Assembly (NCBI RefSeq): GCF_019890615.1
Contig: NZ_JAINVZ010000003.1
Coordinates: 372,001 to 436,000, forward strand
Direction: 5' to 3'
Length of the DNA: 64,000 nt
Origin: Streptantibioticus parmotrematis
GTDB taxonomy: Bacteria > Actinomycetota > Actinomycetes > Streptomycetales > Streptomycetaceae
Below the pieces are notes generated by a model. That model saw only the letters and a list, made by a program, of their open reading frames with translations, was not told where the DNA came from and did no database searches. Both the position numbers and the translations under genes were made by a program. Of this stretch, positions 53,206 through 62,808 are shown piece after piece. Position 1 is the first letter of the stretch, and every line of letters starts with the position of its first letter.

Positions 53206-54447
53206 ATGCGGCCGGTGAGTGACGAGGCGGTGAGTGACGAAGCGGTCGCGCTCGCGGAGCTGATGCCCTGGTCCAGCGCCCCGGTCAGGCCGGGCCGCGA
53301 GTGGGTGACGGCGCCCGATCCGCGGTCCCTGACGGCGCGGTGGGACGCGTTGCTGCGCGCCGGTGGTGGGCCGGAGCGCGCCGCGTTGTTCGGCGAGACC
53401 CGCTCGCGCACCCTGCGCTCCCGCGTGCCCCAGCTGCCCGGACAGACCGCGCCGACGGTCCCGTTGGCGAGGGCCGAGGAAGCTTGCCCGCCGCCCGTGC
53501 CGGTGCTGTTCGGCCCGTACGACCAGCGGTGGCTGATCCCGGACCACCGCGTCCTCGACGCCGCACGGCCCGAGGTGTGGCGGGTCGCCGACGGCGAACA
53601 GCTCTTCGTCGTCGAGGCCGCCGACCCCGACACGGCGGACGAACAGGTCGCCGTGACCGGGCTGTTGCCCCTGACCCGAGGCGGCCGGATACGTCCGCTG
53701 CACCGGCGGCCCGGCGGCGTGGAGCCCAATCTCGCGCCGGGGCTGCTGCCGCTGCTGGCCGACCGGTTCGGCCGCGTGGTGGACGCCCGCGGGCTGACCG
53801 CGTGGACCGCCGCCGCCACGACGACCGGGCCGCGCGGCGACCTCGTGGTGCCGTTGCCGGGGAATCCTGAACTGTGGGACGAAGGCGTGGAGTTGGGCCG
53901 CGAGGCGCTGCGGCTGCGGCCCGGGCTGCCGGGAGGCGGCGAGCGGCCGAAGCTGCCGGGCGGGCGGCGTCCTTACGTCCGAGCGCCGATCCCGGCTCGT
54001 CCGGTGGCGCTGCGCTACGAGGCCGAGGACGAGGCGTTGCTGCTGCTCGGCGACGACGGGAGCGAGGGGCGGATCGCGCCGGTGGCGCGCGCGGTGTGGG
54101 AGTTCCGGGCGGGCGGCGCGGGGGTGCTGGAGAGCTGGTTCGCGGGCCGGGCGGCCGGGGCGGGCGGTTCCGGTGCGTCCGAAGGGCTCGCCGCGATCGG
54201 GCCCGCCGGGTGGTCCAGGAGGGGGACCTCGGCACTGCTGGAGCTGATCACCGTGCTGACGCTGGCGGCGGACCTGCGACCGCGCCGCCGGGCGTTCGCC
54301 GAACGGCTGCGTCAGGATGCGCACCTCATCGGGACGCGGGCGCTGACGCGGGCCGGGGTGCTTCCGGTGCCGTCCGCCGCGCGGCGTCCGGCCTCGGTGC
54401 TCGACCATCACGAGGAAGGGCCGGACGGCCAGTTCGCGCTGGTGTGA
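53206..54447 (+). CDS. Orphan type ISP restriction-modification C-terminal specificity domain protein
   Basis: A 413-residue protein matching the C-terminal target-recognition region of type ISP restriction-modification enzymes as found alone in many streptomycetes: LMPWSSAPVRPGREWVTAPDPRSLTARWDAL, WLIPDHRVLDAARPEVWRVAD, RIRPLHRRPGGVEPNLAPGLLPLL, LPGGRRPYVRAPIPARPVALRY, SARRPASVLDHHEEGPDGQFALV. No helicase, nuclease or methyltransferase motifs are present or adjacent, so its function is unclear. The first codons contain a tandem 15-bp repeat (VSDEA twice). Starts at 53206 or 53215 are equally possible. Confidence 0.8.
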   Translation: MRPVSDEAVSDEAVALAELMPWSSAPVRPGREWVTAPDPRSLTARWDALLRAGGGPERAALFGETRSRTLRSRVPQLPGQTAPTVPLARAEEACPPPVPVLFGPYDQRWLIPDHRVLDAARPEVWRVADGEQLFVVEAADPDTADEQVAVTGLLPLTRGGRIRPLHRRPGGVEPNLAPGLLPLLADRFGRVVDARGLTAWTAAATTTGPRGDLVVPLPGNPELWDEGVELGREALRLRPGLPGGGERPKLPGGRRPYVRAPIPARPVALRYEAEDEALLLLGDDGSEGRIAPVARAVWEFRAGGAGVLESWFAGRAAGAGGSGASEGLAAIGPAGWSRRGTSALLELITVLTLAADLRPRRRAFAERLRQDAHLIGTRALTRAGVLPVPSAARRPASVLDHHEEGPDGQFALV

Positions 54448-54677
54448 TGGCGCTCCGGACGCGGATCACGTTGGCGACGGACGCGGATCACGCCGGTGAT
54501 AAGGGCGGTGCGGGCCGGGTGGAGCGATGCGTGCCGCCGGTTTCGCGGGGGTGCGCGGGAGCGGGTGCGCCGGGTCGGACCGAAGGGCGCGGGGCCTCAT
54601 CGGTCCGGCCGGCGGACGGGCCGGCGGCTACGCGGAGTGCGCGCGGGGGACGCGACGAACGGGGCGTGCGCGACGCG

Positions 54678-54938
54678 TCAGTGGCGGCTGCCGAACAGCG
54701 AACGACGGAGCCTGCGCAGCGGCGCGAAGAGCGAGACCCGGGCGCCGCGGCTCTCGCGGACACGGCTGGTGTCGCGCGCGGTCAGCTCCCGCATCAGCAG
54801 CGTCGCGTCGGCGGACTCGACGCGCGGTATGGCGGGGCCGCCCAGCACCGCGAGATGACGGTCGAGGCGGGCGCTGGTCGCACCGCTCCCGCAGTTGATG
54901 GCAGGCACACGTGGCCTGCTGCGCACTATCTGTTCCAT
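54678..54938 (-). CDS. Small conserved hypothetical protein (86 aa)
   Basis: Not recognised functionally. The N-terminus MEQIVRSRPRVPAINCGSG is followed by ATSARLDRHLAVLGGPAIPR and a basic C-terminus LRRLRRSLFGSRH. There is one cysteine and no membrane helix. A strong ribosome site (GGGGAG, 5 nt spacing) supports the ATG at 54938 against the longer open frame. It is convergent with the ISP-domain gene and divergent from the glycan operon's first membrane gene. Confidence 0.7.
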   Translation of the reverse strand: MEQIVRSRPRVPAINCGSGATSARLDRHLAVLGGPAIPRVESADATLLMRELTARDTSRVRESRGARVSLFAPLRRLRRSLFGSRH

Positions 54939-55267
54939 TGCTACTCCCCACCCGTACGAGACACCCGGCCCGGGCAGCGTAACCCTATCGCCCTCGCGCG
55001 TCACCCGCGCATTCGCCGAGACCGATTCACCTTCCGTACAAGGGTGTTGACGCGCGCCTGTACGCATCGTCGCGCGCCGGGCGGCGACCCGCCGCGTGGG
55101 AGCGGCGACCCGCCGCGTGCGGTGGCGGATCCGGTGCGGCGCGCGCCTCGTAGCACATCGCGAGCCGGACGACGGGGGCTTCCCCGGACTCCTTGACGGC
55201 CCGACGCGGGCTGCGCGACATTGAACTCCTGCCGGACATCCGGCACTTCCGGGGGGCATCGTCGCGA
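54939..55267. other. 329-bp divergent promoter region with an 18-bp direct repeat
   Basis: No gene is evident. GCGGCGACCCGCCGCGTG is repeated exactly at 55081-55098 and 55102-55119 (21-bp period), and each copy can fold into a small hairpin (GGCG/CGCC). The region should contain promoters for the 86-residue protein gene and the membrane protein gene. Confidence 0.6.
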
Positions 55268-55669
55268 ATGTATCCGATTACCAGGGAAACGCTGCCGCTG
55301 CTGGTCGGTGCCGCCGTGGGCACCGGAGGGGTCGGCGCGGCACTCGTTCTGGCGAACATCCAGTCGCCGCTGCGCGCGCCGTTCACCTTCTTCTTCCTCG
55401 TGGTCGCGCCGGGCGCCGCGCTCGCCTCGACACTGCTCGGCCTCGACCCGCTCACCAGGATCGTGATCGCGGCGGCCGGGTCGCTGGTGGTCGACCTGCT
55501 CGTCGCCCAACTGCTGCTGATGCTGCGGATGTGGTCGATCCGCGGCGGGGTCGCGGGGGTCGCCCTGGTCAGCGCCGTCCTGTTCCTGCTGCCGCTGGTG
55601 CGGCACGGCTACGCCCGTACGGCCGGGAAGCGGGCCTCCGCGAGCGGCCGGACGGGACGGGCCTCCTGA
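55268..55669 (+). CDS. Small polytopic membrane protein preceding the glycan operon
   Basis: A 133-residue protein with about four membrane helices: LPLLVGAAVGTGGVGAALVL, APFTFFFLVVAPGAALASTLL, RIVIAAAGSLVVDLLVAQLLLML and GGVAGVALVSAVLFLLPL. The C-terminus is basic. I do not recognise the family with certainty. Its location ahead of surface-polysaccharide genes (separated by 696 bp) suggests a supporting role. The ATG at 55268 starts the membrane-like composition; the frame is open further upstream. Confidence 0.75.
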   Translation: MYPITRETLPLLVGAAVGTGGVGAALVLANIQSPLRAPFTFFFLVVAPGAALASTLLGLDPLTRIVIAAAGSLVVDLLVAQLLLMLRMWSIRGGVAGVALVSAVLFLLPLVRHGYARTAGKRASASGRTGRAS

Positions 55670-56365
55670 CGCGAGGCCCGACCCGACCCCGGAAGGCCTC
55701 CCCCTGCGCCGCTTCGGCCTGACCCTTACGCCGCTTCGGCCTGAACCGCACCCCGCACCGCTTCGGCCTGAACCGCGCGCTCCGTCCGCCCGGTTGCCCA
55801 CGCCCGCGCACGCGCCGGTCCAGCGAACGTGCCGTCCCGGCGTACGTAGCGTTCCGCCGGACGACCGTTTCCTGCATATCGCCGACCGGTAATCCCCGGA
55901 ATCGGTAAAGGCTCAGACCATTCCTTTCAAGATCGCCCGGCGATTCATGATCGCATTCCGCACCCGGACGAAGAATCAAGAGGTCGTTTCAGCCAAACGC
56001 CATTCACCCGCGCGGGTCTTGCCATAGAGTCGCATCCATCAATACCGTCGTACATCCGCCCGCACTGTCCCATCATGCGAGAAGTGGCCTTCGGGAGGGG
56101 CTCGTTGGGTCACGCTGGAGCGAGTGCGGGGCGCGGTAGGGGGGTGCCGTGCCCGGACGTATTCCTTGTGCGCCGGGCCGCGTACCGCGCGGCGAGAAGC
56201 AGACGCCGACTCGCCGGGCCGGCAAGGCGTCGGGCCGACCCATGGCCGGAATTCGCCATGGGAAATCCCGCGATCAGGCCCGCCGAGAACCCCCTTTCGA
56301 ACCGGACACACCATGAGGACCGCCCGGGGGGCGGGCGGTCCGCGGGACGAGAGGGAAAACGCACC
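55670..56365. other. 696-bp non-coding region upstream of the glycan operon
   Basis: No gene is supported here. The 13-mer CGCTTCGGCCTGA occurs three times (55710-55722, 55732-55744, 55759-55771), followed by a relatively A+T-rich stretch (about 55890-56060) that is the likely promoter area of the operon. A frame open from 56075 into the first glycosyltransferase is Arg/Gly/Ala-rich and not protein-like before 56366. A long 5' leader is possible. Confidence 0.6.
55710..55771. repeat. Three direct copies of a 13-mer
   Basis: CGCTTCGGCCTGA at 55710-55722, 55732-55744 and 55759-55771 (spacings 22 and 27 bp). The last two copies share the extension ACCGC. Located just after the membrane protein gene. 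Confidence 0.7.
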
Positions 56366-57244
56366 ATGAGTTCCTTTGTCCATCCGGCCGTGCCCAGGCC
56401 GTCGTCCAATAGCGACCCGACGCAGAACGCATCCCCCACAGCGGTCGCCGACGTCCGTATTCCGGAACGCTTTCCGAGCTTCCCTGACAGATTCCGCGCG
56501 ATTTCCTCGCACTTGGCGATCGCCCCGCCGGTCAGTGTGGTCATTCCCGCGATGAACGAGGCCGAGAACCTGCCGCATGTCTTCGCCACCCTGCCGCCCT
56601 GGATACACGAGGTCGTCCTGGTCGACGGGCACTCCACCGACGACACCGTGAAGGTCGCCCGCGCGCTGCGGCCGGACGTCCGGGTGGTCGAGCAGCGGGG
56701 CCGGGGCAAGGGCGATGCGTTGATCAGCGGTTTCGAGGCGGCCACCGGCGAGATCATCGTGATGGTCGACGCGGACGGCTCGGCGGACGGCAACGAGATC
56801 GTCTCCTACGTCTCCGCCCTGGTCTCCGGAGCCGACTTCGCCAAGGGCTCGCGGTTCGCCAACGGCGGCGGCACCGACGACATGACGTTCGTCCGCAAGC
56901 TCGGCAACCGGGTGCTGTGCGCGCTGGTCAACGCCAAGTTCGGGGCCCGCTACACCGATCTGTGCTACGGCTACAACGCGTTCTGGCGGCACTGCCTGGA
57001 GCAGATCGCCCTGGACTGCGCCGGGTTCGAGGTGGAGACCCTGATGAACATCCGGGTCGTCACGGCGGGCCTGCGGGTGCAGGAGATACCCAGCCACGAG
57101 CACCTGCGCATCCACGGCGCGAGCAACCTGCGGGCGGTGCGCGACGGGCTGCGCGTGCTCAAGGTGATCCTGCGCGAGCGCCGGGCCCGCCGGGCCGGGC
57201 CCCAGGCACTGCTGGCCGGCGCGGGCCTCGGGGAGGGCGCGTGA
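56366..57244 (+). CDS. Family 2 glycosyltransferase (dolichyl-phosphate-mannose-synthase-like)
   Basis: A 292-residue GT-A enzyme. VSVVIPAMNEAENLPHVFATLP opens the fold, VLVDGHSTDDTVKVAR and the metal-binding DADGSADGNEI (DxD) follow, then GADFAKGSRFANGG and DLCYGYNAFWR. It has no membrane segment of its own. It probably transfers a sugar to a polyprenyl phosphate or to a lipid-linked glycan. The ATG at 56366 follows GAGAGGG. Its stop overlaps the GTG of the next gene (57241-57244), so it heads a translationally coupled operon. Confidence 0.9.
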   Translation: MSSFVHPAVPRPSSNSDPTQNASPTAVADVRIPERFPSFPDRFRAISSHLAIAPPVSVVIPAMNEAENLPHVFATLPPWIHEVVLVDGHSTDDTVKVARALRPDVRVVEQRGRGKGDALISGFEAATGEIIVMVDADGSADGNEIVSYVSALVSGADFAKGSRFANGGGTDDMTFVRKLGNRVLCALVNAKFGARYTDLCYGYNAFWRHCLEQIALDCAGFEVETLMNIRVVTAGLRVQEIPSHEHLRIHGASNLRAVRDGLRVLKVILRERRARRAGPQALLAGAGLGEGA

Positions 57245-58296
57245 CGCGGATGGCCGTCTCCGTGGTCATCTGCGCGTACACCGAGGACCGCTGGGGCGAC
57301 GTGCTCGCCGCGGTGGCCTCGGTGCGCGCGCAACTCCTGCCCGCCGCCGAGACGTTGCTCGTGGTGGACCACAACCCGGCGCTGCTGTCCCGGCTGACCG
57401 CGCACTACGCGTCGGACGCGGACGTGAACGTGCTGGCCAACGCGGGCGTGCGGGGCCTGTCCGCGGGCCGCAACACGGGCATCGCGGCCTCCCGCGGCGA
57501 GGTGGTCGCGTTCCTCGACGACGACGCGGTCGCCGAGCCGGACTGGCTGGAGCGCTTCGCCGACGCCTACCGCGACCCGCGGGTGATGGCGGTCGGCGGC
57601 CGGACCCTGCCGCGATGGGACTCCGGGCGACGCCCCGCGTGGTTCCCGCGCGAGTTCGACTGGGTCGTCGGCTGCGCCTACCTGGGCCTGCCCGAGGGCC
57701 GCGCCGAGGTGCGCAACGTGCTGGGCGGCAACGCCTCGTTCCGCCGTGCCGCCTTCGACGCGGTCGGCGGCTTCGCGACCGGCATCGGCCGGGACGGCGA
57801 CCGCAGGCCGCTGGGGTGCGAGGAGACGGAGCTGTGCATCCGGCTGCGGCACGCCCTGCCGGACGCGGTGCTGCTGCTGGAGAACCGGGCGGTGATCCAC
57901 CACCGGGTGCCGGCGGCCCGCCAGCGGTTCGGCTACTTCAGGACCCGCTGCTACGCCGAGGGGCTGTCGAAGGCGCTGGTCACCGCAAGCGTCGGCGCGC
58001 GCGACGGGCTGGCCAGCGAACGCCGGTACACCACACGGGTGTTGCCCGCGGGGGCGCTGCGCGGGGTGCGGGACGCGCTGCTCGGGCGCCGGGGCGGCGC
58101 GGGGAGGACGGCGGCCATCGTGGCGGGCCTGGCGACGACCGCCGCCGGGTACGCGGTCGGCCGTCTGCGCTCGCGCGGCACCGCGACACCGTTCACGATC
58201 TCGGCCACCGTCGCCTCCGGGAGCGTCCCGGAGCCGGTGCCCGTACCGGAGGCCGTGCCCGAATCCCTTCCCGCGCCGGGAGAGGTGGTTGCGTGA
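57241..58296 (+). CDS. Family 2 glycosyltransferase with C-terminal extension
   Basis: A 351-residue GT2 enzyme. The GT-A core is at about 4-230: VSVVICAYTEDRWGDVLAAV, LSAGRNTGIAASRGEVVAFLDDDAVAEPDWLE (DDD metal motif), NVLGGNASFRRAAFDAVGGF and CEETELCIRL (catalytic ED). After about 290 a hydrophobic stretch (AAIVAGLATTAAGYAVG) may anchor it, followed by a Pro/Val/Glu-rich tail. It is coupled by GTGA overlaps to the genes on both sides. The second transferase implies a repeat unit of at least two sugars. Confidence 0.9.
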   Translation: MTRMAVSVVICAYTEDRWGDVLAAVASVRAQLLPAAETLLVVDHNPALLSRLTAHYASDADVNVLANAGVRGLSAGRNTGIAASRGEVVAFLDDDAVAEPDWLERFADAYRDPRVMAVGGRTLPRWDSGRRPAWFPREFDWVVGCAYLGLPEGRAEVRNVLGGNASFRRAAFDAVGGFATGIGRDGDRRPLGCEETELCIRLRHALPDAVLLLENRAVIHHRVPAARQRFGYFRTRCYAEGLSKALVTASVGARDGLASERRYTTRVLPAGALRGVRDALLGRRGGAGRTAAIVAGLATTAAGYAVGRLRSRGTATPFTISATVASGSVPEPVPVPEAVPESLPAPGEVVA

Positions 58297-59120
58297 ATCG
58301 CGCGACGGGGGACGGCGACGGGCCGGCCGTGCCGATCCTGATGTACCACGCGGTCTCCGACGACCCGGCACGGGCCGCGCTGGGTCTGTCGGTGACCCCG
58401 GGCGCGTTCGCCGAGCAGATGGACGTGCTGGCGGCACGCGGCCGGACCCCGCTCAGCACGCGGGAGCTGGCGCAGCGGTGGCGGCTGGGCCGTCCGCTGC
58501 CCGCCCGGCCGGTGCTGATCACCTTCGACGACGGCTACGAGGGCGTGCACCGGCACGCCCTGCCGGTGCTGAGGGCGCACGGCTTCGCGGCGACCCTCTT
58601 CGTGACGACCGGCTGGCTGCGCGGCCGGGCCCTGCCGGACCTGGCGGGGTCGGCGCCGGACCGCACGCTCGGCTGGGACCAGGTGCGCGAACTGGCCGCC
58701 GCGGGCGTGGAGATCGGCGGCCACAGCCACAGCCATCCGCAGCTCGACCAGCTCGGCGACGAGGCGCTCTGGTTCGAGGTGCTGCGCTGCAAGGAGATCC
58801 TCGCGGAGGAACTCGGCACTCCCCCGGTGTCGTTCGCGTATCCGTACGGCTACTCCAGCCGCCGGGTACGGCGTACGGTACGGGGCGCGTACGCGATCTC
58901 GCTCGCGGTCGGCAACGACCTGGCCCGGCGCGGGCAGGGCCCGTACGCGCTGCGACGGGTGACCGTGCGCCGGGGCACGGACACCGAGGAGTTCGAACGG
59001 TTGCTCGACGGCCGGGCGATCGGCCGGAACTTCGCCAAGGACCGGCTGCTGACCAGGGGTTACGCGATGGTGCGCGGATCCCGCCGAGCCCTGCGGAAGG
59101 TGTCACGAGCTCGTGTCTGA
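58293..59120 (+). CDS. Polysaccharide deacetylase (NodB-homology)
   Basis: A 275-residue CE4-type protein. The NodB motifs are VLITFDDGYEG (D-D metal/base pair), GGHSHSHPQL (H-x3-H metal ligands), FAYPYGYSS and a late motif. It has no signal peptide, so it acts on a lipid-linked or cytoplasmic-face intermediate unless exported otherwise. It would N- or O-deacetylate a sugar of the glycan. A GTG start overlaps the preceding stop (58293-58296); its own stop overlaps the next gene by 8 nt. Confidence 0.9.
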   Translation: MNRATGDGDGPAVPILMYHAVSDDPARAALGLSVTPGAFAEQMDVLAARGRTPLSTRELAQRWRLGRPLPARPVLITFDDGYEGVHRHALPVLRAHGFAATLFVTTGWLRGRALPDLAGSAPDRTLGWDQVRELAAAGVEIGGHSHSHPQLDQLGDEALWFEVLRCKEILAEELGTPPVSFAYPYGYSSRRVRRTVRGAYAISLAVGNDLARRGQGPYALRRVTVRRGTDTEEFERLLDGRAIGRNFAKDRLLTRGYAMVRGSRRALRKVSRARV

Positions 59121-62100
59121 AACGACCACCACCACCTCGCAGCCGTCGCCGGCGGCGGTCCCGGGCGAACCGGCCGGGCGGCGGCCCCGGTTGAGGCTCC
59201 CGGGGCGGCGCGCGGACGCCGCGAGCGGCGCGGGCGGCCGGCACGGTGCGCGGGGCGGTGGCCGCGGCGGCGGGCGGGACCCGCTGCTGCGCAACGCGTA
59301 CGCGCTGATGCTCAACACCGGTGTCTCGGCGGTGCTGGGGCTCGGCTACTGGCTGGTCGCGGCCCGCTACTACTCGCCGGAGGCGGTCGGCCAGGGCTCG
59401 GCGGCGATCGCGGCGATGAAGTTCCTGGCCGGGATCACGGCGGTGACGCTGACCGGTGCGCTGGCCCGGTTCATCCCGGTCTCCGGGCGGCGCACCGGGC
59501 GGATGGTGGCGACGACCTACCTGGCCAGTTCGGCCGTGGTGGCGCTGGCCGCCATGGTCTTCCTGCTCACGCTGCGGCTGTGGGGGCCCTCGTACCACTT
59601 CCTGCACGGGCCGCTGCCGGGGCTGGCGTTCGTCGGCTCGGTGGTCGCCTGGTCGGTGATGACGCTCCAGGACGGGGTGCTCACCGGACTGCGCAGCGCG
59701 GTGTGGGTGCCGGTGGGCAACACGGTGTTCTCCACCGGCAAGCTGGTGCTGCTGGTGGTGCTGGCCACGACGGTCCCGGTGACCGGTGTGTTCGTCTCGT
59801 GGGTGGCGGCCGTCGCGCTGTCGGTGCTGCCGCTGGGCTGGCTGGTCTTCCGGCGGCTGGTGCCGCGTCACGTGGCGGCGACCGAGGGACGGGCGCAGCC
59901 GCCGACCCGACGGGAGATCGGCCGGTTCCTCGCCGGGGACTACACCGGGTCGCTCTTCTCGCTGGCCGTGGTCTACCTGGTGCCGGTGATCGTGGCCTCG
60001 CAGATCAGTTCCCGGCAGAACGCGTACTTCTACATCACCTCGACCATCGGCAGCACGGTCGACCTGCTGGCCATCAACATGGGCGCCTCGCTCACCGTGG
60101 AGGGCGCCCACGACCCGTCGCGGATCGCGGACAACCTGCGGGCGGCGCTGCGCCGGATGGCCCGCATCATGATCCCGATCTGCATGTTCCTCGCGGTCTT
60201 CGCGCCGTACGTGCTGCGGGTGTTCGGGCCCGGCTACGCGTCGCAGGGCGCGCCGCTGCTGCGGTTCATGGTGACCGCGACGCTGACCCGGGTGCTGTTC
60301 GAGGCGTACTTCGGGGTGCTGCGCGCGCAGAGCAGGACGTCGCTGGTGGCGCTGTTGCAGGGCGCGTTGTGCGTGCTGGTGCTGGGCTCGACGCTGGCGC
60401 TGCTGCGGCCGCTGGGGATCGTCGGCGCGGGCGTGGCCGAGTTGTGCAGCCAGTGCGTGATCGCGGCGATCGCGTGCGTGGGGCTTGTGCGGATACTCCG
60501 GGCGTCGCCCGCCGCGAAGGAACGCGAACAGGCTGCTGAAGAGGGCGAGTTGGCGGCGCCCGAGGTGAGGACCGACGACACGCTGGTACTGGGCACCGGT
60601 CGGGCGCGCTCCGGGATCGACCAGGACACGCTGGCGCTGGGCGTGCGGCTCGACTTCGAACACCAGGAACGGCGCCCCTACGTACCGGCCGAGGCGGGCG
60701 CGGAGCGGGCCGCCGCGCCCGCGACCCCGAACGGAACAAGGGAGCCGAAGCCACCGAAGGAGCCCAAGCCCCGGGTGCCGCTGCGGGCGTGGCTGCCGGA
60801 GGCGGGCGGCTGGGCGGTGCTGCTGGCGGCGCTCGCGCTGTACTGGCTGCCGCTGCGCGGGATGGACGACGCCTCGCTGGACCGGATGAACGGCCTGGGC
60901 CTGATCTCCGTCCTGCCGCACGCGACGCTCGCGGGCGCGGCGCTGCTGGTGGTCGCGTTCTGCTGGGGTCTGGGCCTGCGTACACCGCGCCGGTGGCTGC
61001 TGCTGGCGGCGCTGCTGGCCACCGTGGTCTCGCTGCACGCGGTGCCCGCGCTGCTGGAGGCGCAGCCGAGGTTCGCGACCGCCTGGCAGCACGCGGGCTT
61101 CGTCGAGTACATCGACCGCACCGGGCAGACCCGGCCGTACCTGGACGCCCGCTGGTCGTGGCCGGGGTTCTTCGCGGGCGTCGCGCTGGTGACGAAGGCG
61201 TGCGGGATCACCGACCTGACGCAGGTGCTGCGCTGGTGGCCGCTGGCGGTCGAACTCCTCTACCTGGCGCCGCTGATGCTGCTGCTGCGGGCGGTGCGGG
61301 CGAGCTGGCGGGCGAAGTGGTGCGCGGCGTGGCTGTTCGTGCTGTGCGGCTGGGTCGGGCAGGACTACTTCTCGCCGCAGTCCCTCAACGTCTTCTTCTA
61401 CCTGGTCTTCGTGGCCGTGCTGCTGGTGTGGTTCCGCTCGCCGTCCGGCGACCCGGGCGGCAGGCGGCTGCCCGGCGAGGAGCCGGTGCCCGCGATCGGG
61501 CGCGAGGAGCGCGGGGTGCTGCTGGGCGTGCTGCTGGCGGTGTTCGTCGCGTCGGTGGTCAGCCATCAGCTCACGCCGTTCGTGATGCTGGGCGTGGTGG
61601 CCTCGCTGGTGATCTGGAAGCGTTGCGCGCTGCGCGGACTGCCGCTGCTGTGCGGGGTGCTGGTGACCGGCTGGGTGGGCTTCCTCGGCGAGGCGTACTG
61701 GTCCGGGCACTTCAACGAGCTGTTCGGCGGCCTGGGTTCGCTGGGTGGCAACGTCACCTCCAGCGTCTCCGGCCGCATCAAGGGCGGCGACGACCTGCAC
61801 CACGTCGTGCTGTACGCGCGGGTGCTGCTGGCCGCCGGGACGCTGGCGCTGGGCGGGTTCGGCTGGCTGCGCAGGCGGCGGGTGGGCATCGGCGACCGGT
61901 CGCTCCTGATCCTGTCGCTGGTGCCGTTCCTCGGCTTCGGGATGCAGTCGTACGGCGGCGAGATGGCGCTGCGGGTCTTCCTGTTCGCCTCGCCCGGCGC
62001 GGCGGTGCTGGCCGCGTTCGCGTTCTTCCCCCGGGTGCCCGCGGCGTCCGGCAGGCCGTGGCTGGGCACGCTGGCCGCGCTGGTGGCGGGGCAGGTGCTG

Positions 62101-62781
62101 ATCTTCGGCTTCCTGCTGGCGCGTTGGGGCAACGAGGGCTTCGAGCGGGTGCGCTCCGGCGAGGTCGCGGCGATGGACTGGGTCTACGGCCACGACGCGC
62201 CGACCGCGCGGGTGCTGTGGCCGACGGAGGACACGGTCGACGACGTGACGCCCAACCTGCCGTGGAGCGCCAGGGACATGGACAAGGTGGTCTACCGCGG
62301 GGTGCTCGCCCCGGTGGACCCGGCGCGGGTGACCGGGCTGGTGCAGGACCTGCGCGCCTCGGGCCCGCAGTCGTACCTGATGATCACGACCGGCACGGCG
62401 CAGTACCTCGTGCAGAACGCGGGCTATCCGGCCGACTGGCAACGTGAGGTGGTGGGCGCGCTCGCCGCCGATCCCCAGGTGCGCGAGGTGATGTCGAACA
62501 GGGACGCGGCCGTCTTCGCGATGGCGACGCCACCGGCGGGCGCGGTGCCGCAGCCCGCGATCGGCGGGATCGGTCCCGTGGTGACCTGGACGCCGTGGAC
62601 GGTGGTCGGCGCGGTGGCGGGCGTGCTGCTGGCGCTGGTGCTGGCGGCGCGCGAGGTGGCCCGGGTGCTGGTGCCCGCGCGGCGGCGGATGCGGGCGATG
62701 TCGGTGTCGTTCCGGGTGTCGCTGGTGCTGCTCGCGGTGTTCCTGGCGGCGCTGGCGGACCGGTTCGTGACGCTGAGCTGA
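59113..62781 (+). CDS. Flippase (MOP/Wzx-like) fused to a GT-C/polymerase-like membrane domain
   Basis: A 1222-residue fusion. Residues 1-55 are a disordered Pro/Arg/Gly leader. About 60-465 form a complete 12-helix MOP-superfamily flippase (NAYALMLNTGVSAVLGLGYWLVAARYY, GITAVTLTGALARFIPV, EAYFGVLRAQSRTS). A cytoplasmic linker (about 466-560, acidic then Pro/Lys-rich) joins a second polytopic domain (about 565-1222) with about 11 helices, GT-C-like: LRGMDDASLDRM after its first helix, RPYLDARWSWPGFFAG, WVGQDYFSPQSLNVFFYLVF, and a large loop at about 1030-1160. A GTG start overlaps the deacetylase. It may flip and then polymerise or transfer the lipid-linked glycan. Confidence 0.85.
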   Translation: MSETTTTTSQPSPAAVPGEPAGRRPRLRLPGRRADAASGAGGRHGARGGGRGGGRDPLLRNAYALMLNTGVSAVLGLGYWLVAARYYSPEAVGQGSAAIAAMKFLAGITAVTLTGALARFIPVSGRRTGRMVATTYLASSAVVALAAMVFLLTLRLWGPSYHFLHGPLPGLAFVGSVVAWSVMTLQDGVLTGLRSAVWVPVGNTVFSTGKLVLLVVLATTVPVTGVFVSWVAAVALSVLPLGWLVFRRLVPRHVAATEGRAQPPTRREIGRFLAGDYTGSLFSLAVVYLVPVIVASQISSRQNAYFYITSTIGSTVDLLAINMGASLTVEGAHDPSRIADNLRAALRRMARIMIPICMFLAVFAPYVLRVFGPGYASQGAPLLRFMVTATLTRVLFEAYFGVLRAQSRTSLVALLQGALCVLVLGSTLALLRPLGIVGAGVAELCSQCVIAAIACVGLVRILRASPAAKEREQAAEEGELAAPEVRTDDTLVLGTGRARSGIDQDTLALGVRLDFEHQERRPYVPAEAGAERAAAPATPNGTREPKPPKEPKPRVPLRAWLPEAGGWAVLLAALALYWLPLRGMDDASLDRMNGLGLISVLPHATLAGAALLVVAFCWGLGLRTPRRWLLLAALLATVVSLHAVPALLEAQPRFATAWQHAGFVEYIDRTGQTRPYLDARWSWPGFFAGVALVTKACGITDLTQVLRWWPLAVELLYLAPLMLLLRAVRASWRAKWCAAWLFVLCGWVGQDYFSPQSLNVFFYLVFVAVLLVWFRSPSGDPGGRRLPGEEPVPAIGREERGVLLGVLLAVFVASVVSHQLTPFVMLGVVASLVIWKRCALRGLPLLCGVLVTGWVGFLGEAYWSGHFNELFGGLGSLGGNVTSSVSGRIKGGDDLHHVVLYARVLLAAGTLALGGFGWLRRRRVGIGDRSLLILSLVPFLGFGMQSYGGEMALRVFLFASPGAAVLAAFAFFPRVPAASGRPWLGTLAALVAGQVLIFGFLLARWGNEGFERVRSGEVAAMDWVYGHDAPTARVLWPTEDTVDDVTPNLPWSARDMDKVVYRGVLAPVDPARVTGLVQDLRASGPQSYLMITTGTAQYLVQNAGYPADWQREVVGALAADPQVREVMSNRDAAVFAMATPPAGAVPQPAIGGIGPVVTWTPWTVVGAVAGVLLALVLAAREVARVLVPARRRMRAMSVSFRVSLVLLAVFLAALADRFVTLS

Positions 62782-62808
62782 GCGCCCCGGCCGCCGTGGG
62801 GTGGGTGA

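Noticed and set aside
56075-56365. N-terminal extension of the first GT2 gene
   Set aside because: Arg/Gly/Ala-rich residues unlike glycosyltransferases; the ATG at 56366 has a ribosome site and precedes the conserved region.
58519-62442. Open frame of 1307 codons antisense to the deacetylase and the flippase fusion
   Set aside because: It is His/Arg/Pro/Gln-rich, without family motifs, and is the typical long shadow frame of high-G+C coding DNA on the opposite strand.
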